Origin: Clytia hemisphaerica
Lineage: Eukaryota; Cnidaria; Hydrozoa; Leptothecata; Clytiidae
Assembly (NCBI GenBank): GCA_902728285.1
Contig: CACVBU010000738.1
Coordinates: forward strand, 500,370-564,369
Length of the DNA: 64,000 nt
Direction of reading: 5' to 3'
The notes below the pieces were generated by a model. That model was not told the DNA's origin. It ran no database searches and saw only the letters and a program-made list of their open reading frames with translations. The position numbers and the translations under genes were made by a program. Every line of letters begins with the position of its first letter. Positions within the stretch are counted from its first letter, which is position 1. Below, one piece after another: positions 10,560-24,509 of this stretch.

Positions 10560-11590
10560 GGCGGACGTTTGTTTCTTCCTATCGTGTCGGAGCTTTCAAA
10601 CAATGTCAATTGAATTATCTGGTATTTCTTCTATTGACTATGTTTCAAACGATCAGCCGATGGCTCTGGCTTTAGGTATAAGGTAATGTCAGCGATAAAA
10701 AAGGAAAGTTGGTGGACCTGATGTGATGGTGGCAGACATCTTGAATTTCTCCCTGTTTCTTTAAATCTGTTTTATTCCAGTTATTAGCACAGTCCAGTAG
10801 TCCAATCGCACTACTTTTCTATAAACCCAACAATCCAGTGTGAGTTTGCTGAAAGGAAAACTAAACAATTTGAATCCTTTTTAGACATTGAGATTGATTT
10901 ATATTTTCCAGCGAAACAGAACACAGACTGACAGAACAACAGTCTGACAGTTATTTATATAGTTTTTTCCATCATCGTTCTAACACTATTGATACAGAAC
11001 AGCACACAGCTGACAATTAAAAGAATTTTTGAAACTGAACTAAAGTATAAAACAAGGCGCCCTATAAAAGGGAAATTCCATAAAGGAAAGTTTGCATTTT
11101 GCAAAAATCTATATATACAGTAGTTGACACTCTCTAATTCAAATTTCAAGGGATTCTCATCGAATACCACAGCATATTGAATATTGAGAAAGTCTCCCAA
11201 ATCCCTAAAGTAAATATTGAATTATAGAGTAACACGGGAAGAAGAAGGCGAAGCGAAGGTTGATTATTGCGATTGGTTTTTGAACGTCGAATCAGTACAA
11301 TAACCGAAGATCTTGCTGAAAATTTATATAAGTTTTTTGGAAGAAATCTTTGATATTTGCAATATTTGAGGAGTCAAATTTTGAGTTTCTAATTTGAACG
11401 CAACAAAATCGAACATTTGAATTTCAAAATATCTGGCATTTTTTTTGTTACTAGAAATCAAATAAGAGAGTGGTTTTTCAAAACCTTTAAAGTGACTTCA
11501 AATTTTTATCCAAAACGGGCTTATCAAATAGTAGAACGTCAAATTAGACAGTGTCAACTGTAATTACATTTTTTGCTTTTTGCTCCTAAA
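10560..11590. other. Non-coding stretch upstream of the USP-like ORF
   Basis: No ORF or repeat boundary is supported. It is the likely 5' flank of the ORF starting near 11,600. No convincing TATA box or splice pair could be assigned. Confidence 0.3.
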
Positions 11591-11595
11591 ATAAT

Positions 11596-12495
11596 TTGAA
11601 GATTTTTCACAGTATGGCAGAGGAAGACTTTGCGATTAATCTAGACACTGCATTGAATGTTGCACATTTCCGAAATTCAAGCAGGACAACTGGCAGTCGT
11701 ACCTATTCTTGCGCTGTTGATTGCTTTCTTGAAATATGTTACCGCTTGCTTCTTCCAGAAATGAAAGCTAAAGTATCATATGAAAAATCAAGTGATTTTT
11801 TTAAGCTGCTTCAATTAAGTGGATCAATGGAAATTTCACTTGAAGATTACGATATGAAAAGTAATGCTTTTCGACTGCTGGATGAAATTAGGGAACCGGT
11901 ATGGTCTAAGATTATTGAAAATTGTGGTACCTTTGTGAGAAGAAATAGCGACGCAGAGTTTCAAGAGATTTTTGGAAGTAATATTTTCAAAGAATTATCA
12001 GAAGAAGAGAGACATGTTTTTGAAACAAGTTTTGTAATTCAGGGTACTTGTAATAGTTGTGGTAGTGAGAAGGAACAAAGAGAAACGGGTAGCATTGTCA
12101 GTCTTCTTTCGCATTTTTTATATCCAGAGATTTTAGTTGATGCAAGTTTGTGGCCAAACTGTGTATCAAATTCTCTTAATCCAAGCTCAGAAATTAATTG
12201 TGATTCTTGCTCTGTCAACATACCAGCACAGATTCAAGTTGTCAATTTGCCTATTTTTCTTCTTATAGAACTCTGTACAACAGTATGTATAAACAATTGT
12301 AGATTTTTTGAGGAGATTATTGCCACCGCAGGAAGCCTAAAGCTTCCGAGGATGGCATTCATAGCTTCACGCATAAGGAAGTTGGGCAAACATCTCATAA
12401 TTTTGCGCGCGTTTTTCAGTATTTTAGTTCCGGTTAAATGGTGTACCGGTAACATTCTTAGCTTGACTGTATTTCTATTGTTTTATCATCATTAA
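11596..12495 (+). CDS. Ubiquitin-specific-protease-like protein, C-terminus replaced by a repeat
   Basis: 299 residues as an ORF; the start at Met7 (11,614, context CAGTATGGCAG) is more likely than the first Met. Residues 36-47 (TYSCAVDCFLEI) resemble a thiol-protease Cys box, with C39 or C43 as candidate nucleophile. CxxC pairs C152/C155 and C202/C205 lie about 47 residues apart, as in the zinc finger of USP deubiquitinases, and the hydrophobic LPIFLLIEL at 218-226 sits where USPs have their strand before the His box. The His box itself is missing: from about residue 241 (12,317) the reading frame runs into a repeat also found at 10,348-10,465. I read it as a USP-like gene or exon truncated by a repeat, or one whose last exon lies elsewhere. 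The distant-family call rests on motifs alone; it may instead be a transposon-carried cysteine protease. Confidence 0.45.
   Translation: MKIFHSMAEEDFAINLDTALNVAHFRNSSRTTGSRTYSCAVDCFLEICYRLLLPEMKAKVSYEKSSDFFKLLQLSGSMEISLEDYDMKSNAFRLLDEIREPVWSKIIENCGTFVRRNSDAEFQEIFGSNIFKELSEEERHVFETSFVIQGTCNSCGSEKEQRETGSIVSLLSHFLYPEILVDASLWPNCVSNSLNPSSEINCDSCSVNIPAQIQVVNLPIFLLIELCTTVCINNCRFFEEIIATAGSLKLPRMAFIASRIRKLGKHLIILRAFFSILVPVKWCTGNILSLTVFLLFYHH
12317..12432 (+). repeat. 118-bp dispersed repeat, copy 2
   Basis: Direct copy of 10,348-10,465 with a few changes; forms the aberrant C-terminal codons of the USP-like ORF. Confidence 0.7.
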
Positions 12496-13030
12496 AAACA
12501 CTTTTCCGGATTTGTTTTGATCTGATTACCCATTTTCAAAGCTCTATATGTCTTTTTTTATTACCTCAGGGAGTCGAATTAAGGGAAATTCCTTTTTTGT
12601 TGGGAAATTCCCTATTTAAACCACAAGTAGTTATTAACCGCTCTGAGCAACGCAAATTAGAAATTTGTATCCTTTCAAAAACTTGTCGTGTGACTATTGC
12701 ATTAAAAAGGCAGTTTAGTACAGTAGCGTTTAGTATGATATAAACAAGCCATTATATTCTATTATTTTGGTAATAAAAGAGATGACAAAAAAAAACAGAT
12801 AAATAACTTTATCTTATCTCTATAAGAAGATATCTATGAGATGGACACAACTTGCTAATATTTGTAGACTAAATTTTGCTTCAGATGAGATGCCATTCTA
12901 ACAAAAGTAACGGCTATCAGTAACATTTCTTTCCAAATTCAACAACTTATTTGATCGTTCTTCTGCGGTGGCACTTTAATGAAAATTATGGCTAGTTTAG
13001 TACTTGTCATTGATCTATAGAGGGGGGTAC
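12496..13030. other. Non-coding stretch
   Basis: AT-rich; a small GGGAAATTCC-type inverted motif near 12,585-12,612. Nothing else supported. Confidence 0.3.
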
Positions 13031-13619
13031 CCAGTGCACGAACGGCAAACTTATTTTTCTCTTTTCTGACTTACTTTTCGTTTTTACATAAATCCTTTTT
13101 GACCATCTCGTAAACAAGCTTGAAGTCCTTCTTTCAGTTTGTTTTCACTTTATTTGAAGGCTTCTTCTTGGAATAATAAGTCGTTAAAGCGAGCGCTATT
13201 CGGACCTAGTCCGCGAACGAGGAACCAGTGCGCGAACGATCTTTTGAAAGAAAAATTAGAGCTCCGCTCGCAGGTAATACTTTAACTCTCTTCCGAGATG
13301 ATACAGGGGTATTTGAACTTTTCAAAACCACACGCTTTTTCACCAAAATAGCGTCTTTTTATAAGAACTTTAGGGTTTTACTAACCTGTTTATTTTTGTA
13401 AATATTTTCTTGTCGTCCATTTTTTTGTTTTCTTATTCAAGTTTTGTTCATCGAAAAGCGCGGCAATGTAGTGTCTTCTTTTTTAATTGAGATCGCCAGC
13501 GCTTTCGAATGTTTTGACGTTGCAATGTCTTCATTTTGAATATGGTGTTCGGATCGTTCGCGGACTGGAACCTTTTTACCAAAATGAACTTAGCGTCATA
13601 TTGGTAGCGTCATATTCAG

Positions 13620-15946
13620 ATTCGTAGCGTCATATTCACTTTCAAATCGAAAGTGCTATCAAAAAGTGTTCTGGCCAACTTGGATCAAACTGTATGTGTT
13701 CCAATTATAGAACAGACGGATGCCACACCCATTGGTGACCTTTTAAAGAAAAAATGAAGTTTATAGCTATTTCCGTTCCTGAGATCGGATGCGGAACGTA
13801 CTACATGGTGAAGTTTCCGAAAGTGTGGAAAAGTGGAATTCTAGTGTTCTGGCCAATTTGTTTCGAACTGTATGGGTTCTAATTATAGAACGGACGGATG
13901 CCACACTCATTGGTGACCTTTTAAAGTAAAAATGAAGTTTATAGCTATTTCTGTTCCTGAGATCGGATGCGGAACGTACTACATGGTGAAGTTTCCGAAA
14001 GTGTGGAAAAGTGGAATTCTAGTGTTCTAGCCAATTTGGATCAAACTGTATGTGTTCCAATTATAAAACGGACGGATGCCACACCCATTGGTGACCTTTT
14101 AAAGAAAAAATGAAGTTTATAGCTATTTCCGTTCCTGAGATCGGATGCGGAACGTACTACATGGTGAAGTTTCCGAAAGTGTGGAAAAGTGGAATTCTAG
14201 TGTTCTGGCCAATTTGTTTCGAACTGTATGGGTTCCAATTATAAAACGGACGGATGCCACACCCATTAATGACCTTTTGAAAAAAAAATGAAGTTTATAG
14301 CTATTTCCATTCCTGAGATCGGATGCGGAACGTACTACATGGTGAAGTTTCCGAAAGTGTGGAAAAGTGGAATTCTAGTGTTCTGGCCAATTTGGTTCGA
14401 ACTGTATGGGTTCCAATTATAAAACGGACGGATGCCACACCCATTATTGACCTTTTGAAAAAAAAATGAAGTTTATAGCTATTTTCATTCCTGAGATCGG
14501 ATGCGGAACGTACTACATGGTGAAGTTTCCGAAAGTGTGGAAAAGTGGAATTCTAGTGTTCTGGCTAATTTGGTTCGAACTGTATGGGTTCCAATTATAG
14601 AACGGACGAATGTCACACCCATTAATGACCTTTTGAAAAAAAAATGAAGTTTATAGCTATTTCCATTCCTGAGATCGGATGCGGAACGTACTACATGGTG
14701 AAGTTTCCGAAAGTGTGGAAAAGTGGAATTCTAGTTTTCTGGCCAATTTGTTTCGAACTGTATGGGTTCCAATTATAGAACGGACGGATGCCACACCCAT
14801 TAATGACCTTTTGAAAAAAAAATGAAGTTTATAGCTATTTCCATTCCTGAGATCGGATGCGGAACGTACTACATGGTGAAGTTTCCGAAAGTGTGGAAAA
14901 GTGGAATTCTAGTGTTCTGGCCAATTTGGTTCGAACTGTATGGGTTCCAATTATAAAACGGACGGATGCCACACCCATTAATGACCTTTTGAAAAAAAAA
15001 TGAAGTTTATAGCTATTTTCATTCCTGAGATCGGATGCGGAACGTACTACATGGTGAAGTTTCCGAAAGTGTGGAAAAGTGGAATTCTAGTGTTCTGGCC
15101 AATTTGGTTCGAACTGTATGGGTTCCAATTATAGAACGGACGAATGTCACACCCATTAATGACCTTTTGAAAAAAAAATGAAGTTTATAGCTATTTCCAT
15201 TCCTGAGATCGGATGCAGAACGTACTACATGGTGAAGTTTCCGAAAGTGTGGAAAAGTGGAATTCTAGTTTTCTGGCCAATTTGGTTCGAACTGTATGGG
15301 TTCCAATTATAGAACGAACGGATGTCACACCCATTGGTGACCTTTTAAAGAAAAAATGAAGTTTATAGCTATTTCCGTTCTTGAGATCGGATGCGGAACG
15401 TACTACATGGTGAAGTTTCCGAAAGTGTGGAAAAGTGGAATTCTAAGTGTTCTGGCCAATTTGGATCAAACTGTATGTGTCCCAATTATAGAACGGACGG
15501 ATGCCACACCCATTGGTGACCTTTTAAAGAAAAAATGAAGTTTATAGCTATTTCTGTTCCTGAGATCAGATGCGGAACGTACTACATGGTGAAGTTTCCG
15601 AAAGTGTGGAAAAGTGGAATTCTAGTGTTCTGGCCAATTTGGATCAAACTGCATGTGTTTCAATTATAGAACGGACGGATGCCACACCCATTGGTGACCT
15701 TTCAAAGAAAAAATGAAGTTTATAACTATTTCCGTTCCTGAGATCTGATGAGGAACGTACTACATGGTGAAGTTTCCGAAAGTGTGGAAAAGTGGAATTC
15801 TAGTGTTCTGACCAATTTGGTTCGAACTGTATGGGTTCCAATTATAAAATGGACGGATGCCACACCCATTGGTGACCTTTTAAAGAAAAAATGAAGTTTA
15901 TAGTTATTTCCGTTCCTGAGATCGGATGCGGAACGTACTACATGGT
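13620..15946 (+). repeat. 179-bp tandem array, about 13 units (left arm)
   Basis: Units contain GAGATCGGATGCGGAACGTA, CATGGTGAAGTTTCCG and GTTCTGGCCAATTTG. Anchors recur about every 179 bp from 13,684 to 15,829. The last unit breaks off at CATGGTAAGTACG. Short ORFs of about 60 codons starting ATGAAGTTTATAGC occur in each unit and stop before the next. Confidence 0.9.
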
Positions 15947-18672
15947 AAGTACGGCGTGGTATGACGAAATTCTTTTGTTTCAGGCCAAATTATGCGTAAA
16001 CTTTAGGGGCTTATATTTTGGGGAGACCTCTTTTATACCAAAAGATACCTATATTTTCTTGCTCAGAATTTTCTAGCAATTCTAATGACATAACGGTATC
16101 ATGACCGCATAATTAGATTAAAAGCTAAAGTGCACGAAAATAAGAAATCAAATCTGTCTTTGATGAATTTCTATCAATTTTTTTAGAAATAATTTGGTAT
16201 CATTGTGATGAGAATTTTTTAGACTACAAGTTAGTGTAAAATTTGTTACTGGATACTGAAAGTTTAAAAAGTAATGGATCAAAAAGGAAAAACATAAAAC
16301 CACTTTTATAAACACAGCATATAGAAACGAGCCCTCTTCGCACGACGAGCTGTTTTTTTCTGAACTTTTTGTAACGACCAAATTAAAGCTAAAACAAAAG
16401 GGTCACCCTCGACTCCATGGCTTATCTAACCCCCTTACGCTATTGATGATTCTGTTGGACGCGTTGACGGGGGATATAAGCCCTGGTACACATAGAAAAT
16501 GAAAGTGATTTCAGGGGTGTACGCGAATCGGATGTTGATTAGCAAAGTCCCATAATGACGGATGGGAAAAAAAATCTTGTCCGAACTACGGATGGTTTAT
16601 ATCATTTTTCAACAAAAACAAATACAAACTAGCCACAACCAGACTGTCAAAATGTTTGAGCCAAGCTGTTTCTCCAAAGCAAAACAGAATATGCAAGAGG
16701 ATCACTTGTCACTTTCTTGATTTCTTTCTCATTGAATATGAAGAATGTTCTTCTGATCAAGCAAAATGCCATTGGAATTTCATACTGCTAACGAACACTA
16801 TAGAGGGAACTAAACAAATTTGATGCTGATTTTCTACTGTCTGCTGCTGAATGAATAAAAAGACATAAGGACAGAAGAACTATGTAAAAGGTCCTATGTC
16901 TACGTATAAATATATCTCTGGTACTGATGTCAGCTAGCACTCAATGGCTGAATGCCAATCAGTGCGTCTCAAACCGCGATATTTCGAGAGCACGGAAGCG
17001 CGTCAAAACACCAGCTTTTTTAGAGTTTTGTCTCGTTTACCCAAACGCTGCAATCCTGCGTAGGCTTTGGGCTCAAGACTAGAACCCCCAATACGAGACA
17101 TTGGCCTGACCGAAAAAAAATCATCATCATCAATTTTGTTAATTGTCAGAATCGTTTACTCACTGGAAATACGCAACTTTCTGAAGTTTCGTTTTTTTTC
17201 GGTTGTGCTTCATTTTAAAAATAACGAAGATGAAAAGTTACCATCAATCCCGTGAGTAAAAGAAAGTACTCCGACTAGTCTACGAAAAGTGCGCTCGCGC
17301 GGCGAATAGAATATCTCGCAAATTAATATATGCATAAAACTTTCTTTTTTATGCTTAGGTGACGTCACCATCGATCCTGACTCGACAATGGAGAACCAAA
17401 TTTGGCAATGTATAATTATTACGAGCGGCCGAGAAAGTTTGTGTGACGCAAAAATTGTGCGATAAACGAAGCCCTAGAAGAACGCCCACTGAAAATTGAA
17501 ACCAGGAATTTATTGAATATTTCACTAATGAAGTATCAAACTTTTTGTTTTTTGTAATTATTATAAATTCATAATTTTTAAATACTATTTTTTGAATGTC
17601 AAAGGACAATTAAAGTGAATTTAAGCTGATTGGGTGGATATTTGGGCAGACGGGCGTTTTGCACGTGCCGAGATTGGAAATTAAATGAGAGTAAAAGACG
17701 GGGGCGTCTTAGTATGTAATATTAATTCATTATTCTTTTATTTTTATTTTTCGCGAATGAAAAATGGATTTTTGATTTTTGAATTAAAGAAATATAGTAT
17801 AATATATTGTATTAGATTGTCAATGCCAAAAGATACTTACGAATAATCTGCCGTGTTGCTTCGCTATTTACCCCCGGATTTTTTTAGTAGGCACTTCGGT
17901 CACGTAAATAAAAACACGTGTATATGTTGAAGCCGACTGTGGACTGACCGCAATTGCAATTACATAAATTATTGTGGAAGGGAACGCTTGAGACGAATGT
18001 TTGGGAAATCAAAAAGACAACTTTTGTGAGAATGTTGAGTTTTGTTTATATGGCTGTTTGTGACGCACTGCCAATTGTGTTCATCGATCTGGTTGGATGA
18101 ATTGGAAGTTGCCTTCTTTAGAAGTGGGAGTTTTAATGACATATCCATAAAATGAAATGGACTTATATGGATTGAATAATAAAGTATTATAAGATTATAA
18201 TCTGTGTATACCTACAACTGAACTTGGCTTTACTTTTTATGTCCTTGTATAACTTTGTGTGCGTAACCTGATGCCTTACCCAAGTGACAGTACAAATATG
18301 GATTGACGTGAAATGTATATAATGAGATACGGATTTGAATAGCGGTAAATGATAATGACTGAATGATATTTGGGGAACGCCTTTTGACGCCTGAGTGAAA
18401 CTACCTGATACCAATGATTGATAGTGTTGAACGTTTAAATGGGAATGGTGACTACTAATTTTTATCATTTTGGCACTTGAGAATATTTTTCAACATTTTT
18501 TCAAAATACACCTGCAGTTAGGGAAACCATCCAGGATCCTGCCATTCTATAAGCCAGCAAAAACTAAATGCCACTTTTAAACTTAAGTTTCTTACTATTT
18601 TCCATCAAAAACAACAAAAAACATTGCTACTTCCCAAAGCTGGAGACCAAAACAAATTATCTTCCAAGATTA
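15947..18672. other. Interior of the 13.1 kb element, first part
   Basis: No convincing gene. A short frame at about 16,430-16,495 encodes LTGDISPGT preceded by hydrophobic residues, faintly like the 2A start of a LINE ORF, but the key Asn and final Pro are missing. The 17,067-17,255 and 17,355-17,609 ORFs are unrecognised and probably chance. Confidence 0.3.
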
Positions 18673-18856
18673 TAGGCCATTTCACGGTCGAAATGGATCA
18701 TGGGTAATCAGGACTGATTGCGCCTCCATTACGGCTTCCCGTTGGCTAGACGCAAAAATCTTCAATTTTTTTCAAAACTTTGGACCAATAGTAAGTCGTT
18801 ATTAGCGCGCAGTGGTCCTGATTACCCATTACGCTTTGCGACTGTGAAATGGCCTA
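18673..18856. mobile_element. 184-bp palindromic MITE
   Basis: Inverted ends TAGGCCATTTCAC(G) / GTGAAATGGCCTA, then ATGGGTAATCAGGAC / GTCCTGATTACCCAT further in. Nested in the 13.1 kb element. Confidence 0.7.
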
Positions 18857-20916
18857 TGGCGCCCTTTTTGATCTATTGTTATGGCCATCTAAAATGGTGG
18901 AAAGAGTTGCGGAAAGACAGGGGCGCCCACTAGCTTCGAGGGTGGTAACGCCAAAACGCCCGATATGATCTTCCAACAAAAGGCGAGTTAGTTACCGCGC
19001 GAGTTACGTCATACACTCCACCGCAGCGCACAACGAATGGTGCTTTAGTGAATATCAATAATTATAAGAATATCTTATGTGCTTAAATTCAGTAAACTTT
19101 GAGTGCTTCATTGAAGATTAAGAAGATAAGAAGATAAAAAATGCGCTGGATAATTTTCATTGTAACAGTTTGGCCAATCATTGCTGAAAGTTTGAAAAAG
19201 TTTTTCCGACGCAAAAAAAAATTTCAGCCAATTAAAAGCACAGTGTGCTTATATTTACTATGTTTGCTACATCGTCTAGGCTAAAAAAAGTGCGAAAAGA
19301 CACGAACGTCATTTTTTAATGAGTGTTGTTATGATTTTTTAGATCGCGGTCGCGTACAGGAACTCGCCAAATGTTCCTAACTGACCTGAATGATAATTAT
19401 ATAAACAGATATAAACACAATGCCATTATGTACATTTTGGACTGATAATAAACTTGCCAAAATTGGAAATAATATATAATTTTTATTTTGTACAAACTTT
19501 GAATATTTCAACCTTTTGGCAATAAACAAAAAGGCAATAATCATGTTACTCAGTACAATTTTAAACTTTTGAATATTTCTAAAGATCGAACAAATTTTTC
19601 AAACAAATTCAGAAGATTGAATCAAAAATGAATTTTCAGATTAGTTCAAGCTCTTTTATTTTGATCCAAATGATTTGGAAATTTATGACAAATAACCTTT
19701 TTGTTTTGGAAAGTACAAACTTCTTGACTTTCTTCCAAGATTTCTACATTATTCTGTTTTTTTTTTAAGGAAAATAAGTTTCTTTCCATAGAAAATAGGA
19801 AATTTGTTGACTTTTTCTTGTATTTTTAAAGGAAAATATCTCTGTGTTTTTCATCTTTGTATTAAGGATAACTGATTATGTTTGAAAGAAAATGATTTTT
19901 CTGCATTTTCAAGAAAAATGTCCCTGTATTCTTATAGGAAACTCAATTTTTGTATTTTGCAAGGAAACTTACGTCTGACTAGCAGTTGCTTTGAATTGTG
20001 GTAAAATTTGAAAAATTGAAAGACATTTTTTTTTTACTTTTATAAAAAGTGATCCTCTCTTAGCAAATTTTCTTACCAAACTTTTTTTCTTTCAAAGAAA
20101 TAGAAATCATTTTCTACACTTCCCCCCTTTTCTATTTTCAGACTGCTCAAGAAACTAATTTCTTATTTCTAAATTTCTAAAGTAAAAAACTTGCTAATTT
20201 CCTACAAAGTTGGTCCCCCAGAAAGTTTTACAAGAATGTGATGAGATTTGTTAAAAATCAATCAAAGTTTGCTGCCCCTTTTCCATGGTTTTCCTTAATT
20301 TCCAGTCTCCTAGGAAATTTTTTTATCCTTTTTTCAGGATCTTGCTTGTTTCGTCCAAAAATCCTGCAACAAAAAAAAAAAGAATATAATATTGCCAAAC
20401 AACAGCATAAAAATTTTACCTGAGGACAGGATAATTTTTTGGAATGAACAGGTTGATATCGCAGATTTGGGTTCCACTTGAAAAGTTTTATTAGGTCTTT
20501 TAAAAATCAAACCTATTAAATTATTATTATTAGTTTGTTGAAAGATAAAGATTGACATGGAAAAACTTCAAATAATAAAAGGGACACTTTATATAAAATA
20601 AATAAAACTTTCATTCTCTAGTAAGATAATTCTTGTTAGCTGTTAGCCTTAATGAACTACAATTTTGAAAAATTACCTTGTGCAAGGATTATTAAAATGG
20701 ATTAAAATACAATTACAATTTTTTCTATTCTCTGTAAAAGATTACCTGTTACCATTACGGTAGTATTATTTTTTTTTGTTCAGTATTCTTGAATAGAAAA
20801 AATCTAATCTTGACAAAATCAATTCCAGCAGAAAATCTTACTATTTCACGAAATTATAATTTCCATCATGCAAAATTTTTGACTTTGATACAAGATTCTT
20901 GCAGAATCCCTCCAGT
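18857..20916. other. AT-rich interior without recognised features
   Basis: Very AT-rich with many homopolymer runs. ORFs are all under 75 codons. Nothing recognised. Confidence 0.3.
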
Positions 20917-21060
20917 AGCGTAGACAAGAGGGGCGCAAAATTTGTGTAGAAGAGCAGACTTTCATGGCATAGTAATCTATTCATAATATAAAAATATAAT
21001 TACTGTGTCATAAAAATCTGCTCTCCTACACAAATTTTGTGCCCCTCCTGTCTGCGGTAC
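20917..21060. mobile_element. 144-bp hairpin MITE
   Basis: Almost the whole sequence is one inverted repeat: arms contain GCGCAAAATTTGTGTAG and CTACACAAATTTTGTGC, with an AT-rich loop around 20,985. Confidence 0.75.
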
Positions 21061-21199
21061 TGCCCTCTAGAAAATCTGGAAATAACCCAAAAACTTGAAT
21101 GTGTTATTTTTGGAGAATAATTATACTTTTGGGCAAAAATTAGTATTTTTAATATAATTGATGTAAATTAGCATGCAAGATCTGAAGATAAACTTACAG

Positions 21200-21422
21200 T
21201 ACCGTCAATGGCTCTAACTTGGGACAGTCTGATAAAACATGGGACAGCAATTCGGCCATCATTTTACAGAACCTCCAAAGTCATTTAATTAACATAGTCG
21301 CAAATCTCATAGAAAACAAACTTTGTTGTCAAGAGAGATTTAGCAGTAAGTGAAAATACAGACCAGAAAGTCAACCATCCCATTATATGACCACTTGTCC
21401 CAAGTTAGAGCTGTTGACGGTA
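21200..21422. mobile_element. 223-bp MITE
   Basis: Inverted ends TACCGTCAATGGCTCTAACT and, on the right, the complement of TACCGTCAACAGCTCTAACT, both followed by TGGGACA. Interior unique. Confidence 0.75.
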
Positions 21423-22473
<1,051 letters not shown>

Positions 22474-22800
22474 TGATGATTTTGACTGAATTAGATAATT
22501 TTGAGCCAGTAAAACTAAAACTCACACAGACAGTTTAATTGATATATAGTGTAAATTTTTATTGAGAGAAAAACAGTCAAAGTCCAGGCCAGTTATTAGT
22601 CCAACACTCCAACACTTGCTTCCCATCCATCAAAAACGAGAAACCAACTTTTCAAGATATTGGTTTTCATTGCCGTGGTCGTACATCGTAAAGCTATTCA
22701 CAGTATTTTGATGAAAATTATCCTAGTAAGTGCGTTCGCAGCTCGATTTTATGTCTTCCCGAAATCTTTCTCTCACTCACTCAGCCAGAGTCCAAAGGTC

Positions 22801-22914
22801 GAAAAATATCAAGAATCTTGATATTTTTCATTTAACTGTACCAGGGCCCTAAACGATTCCTCCAATTATACGGTACTGGCCTCTTTAAGTCGCTTAAATC
22901 GTTTATCGGCCCTG
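22801..22914. repeat. Two small inverted repeats
   Basis: 22,801-22,829 is a near-perfect 29-bp palindrome (GAAAAATATCAAG / CTTGATATTTTTC). 22,841-22,914 has inverted ends CCAGGGCC-TAAACGAT / ATCGTTTA-GGCCCTGG, resembling a deleted hAT-type MITE. Confidence 0.55.
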
Positions 22915-23193
22915 GCTCGCGAGGGTGCAAAAGGGTTTCAATAGACACGATCAGAACACTTCGGGTAATCAAAGAAGCACATTTTCTATTCCATTCCATT
23001 TCTTTTACTTATCTGGAATCAAATTATCGCTGACTATGGGTGCTTTTTCACTACGCTAGATAGGTAAATGTTTCTCATCAATGGTCCTTTTCATAAATTT
23101 CTAAGGGTTGTAAAAAATATACAATGAAGATTCGTGCTTAACATCAGATTTTGATCGCTTCATATTAAGATTTCAGATTTAACGTCGTCGAAA

Positions 23194-23256
23194 ATTGGTC
23201 ATTAAACCTTTTGTTCTCCAAGAGAGGGGTAGAGCTCTCTTGGCTTAATGACCAAT
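23194..23256. repeat. 63-bp foldback
   Basis: ATTGGTCATTAA and CCAAGAGAG on the left pair with CTCTCTTGG and TTAATGACCAAT on the right. Confidence 0.5.
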
Positions 23257-24509
23257 TAAACCAAAGATACACCGAAAATAAATTGTTTGCAATAAAATAG
23301 CATTCAGAGCATCAACATTTATCAGCAGTGAAATGGTTTGGTTTTTGCATAAAATGAAAGAACTGCCTCCACTGTTGGAGAACTGTTTTTAAAAACGACT
23401 GACTTATAATTACTTTCAATTAAATTTTGTCAACCATGCTGCAATTAACTCCAAATTCAAAGGGTCGTAAACGCTTTGACAACTGTTTTGGGAGTCAGTA
23501 ATATTTTCCTATCAAGTTTTTTGTTTCAGCTAATCGATTCTCGCCACACAGTCTCAATGAAAAAGCACCATATGCTAGCTTAAAATACCTGTTAGAGGCG
23601 ATTTCCGGCTGGACAAGGGTGGGTGGGTTCGGAAACTGGGGTGGTGGATGACTTAAACTTTCTAATGATTAGTTTTGAGTGGTCGAAATCGCAGGAAGTA
23701 AAAAACGTTATCTCAAATAAAAAGGGTACAGTAGCCCTTTGCTCCTTTAGCAAATTCGACCTAACTGAAAAATTAATCATAGTTTGTTGTCATAGGTGTC
23801 TCTTTATGAACAGTCTGAATTGATCAAAGGAAATTTCTTTTTTGTTACAGACTGAATAAACTAGGAATACTTTTTAAAAAGCAATGATATGATATCAGTA
23901 CCCGTTAGATTTTGGATAAGATGAATTTTGTAATTAAGGATTAGAGTTTAACTCTGGTGGAAACCCGAAATTAAGGTCTTCCCACCACTCCGTTCATTTT
24001 TATGCAAGTTTTCTTACATTTTAAGACTATTCTTAAAAGACATTTATTCTTTGGGGAGGAAGGCTATTTTCTGCATGAACCAAAAGGGCTCTGTTGAATT
24101 CGACTATTGCAGATGAAGTTGGAGAGGGTGTGAGAAATAGGCCAAATATATGCGCGTGTCTTTATGGATGGTCCAGGTCTCTTGGTAGAAAAAAATATAT
24201 AAACAAAGAACAATTAGTTGAAAAATGCCTTTCATTAATTTCTTTTTGATTGATTACTATCTCGTCAGGAAGCTTACATACCTATGGATATGTACCGTGA
24301 ATAGCACAGGTCAAAATCATATTTTGACGCTGTGCCGACGAATCGAGATTCTATTCAGCGCGCAATCAACGAAGACAAAACCATGACGACCATCCAAGAT
24401 CTTGGATGAAGTTCAAAGTTGATATTTTTATTCCCGTCGTTGAAAACATAACTTAAAAAAGTCATCAATGCTTTATAAAAAAGAGTCAGTGATAGAAAAT
24501 CATAACATA
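23257..24509. other. Non-coding stretch
   Basis: Only ORFs under 70 codons (for example 23,623-23,823, unrecognised). No repeat structure supported. Confidence 0.3.

Noticed and set aside
15356..16076. 60-residue ORFs starting MKFIAISV
   Set aside because: One per 179-bp unit, each closed by stops; repeat-derived, apart from the splice donor noted at the last unit.
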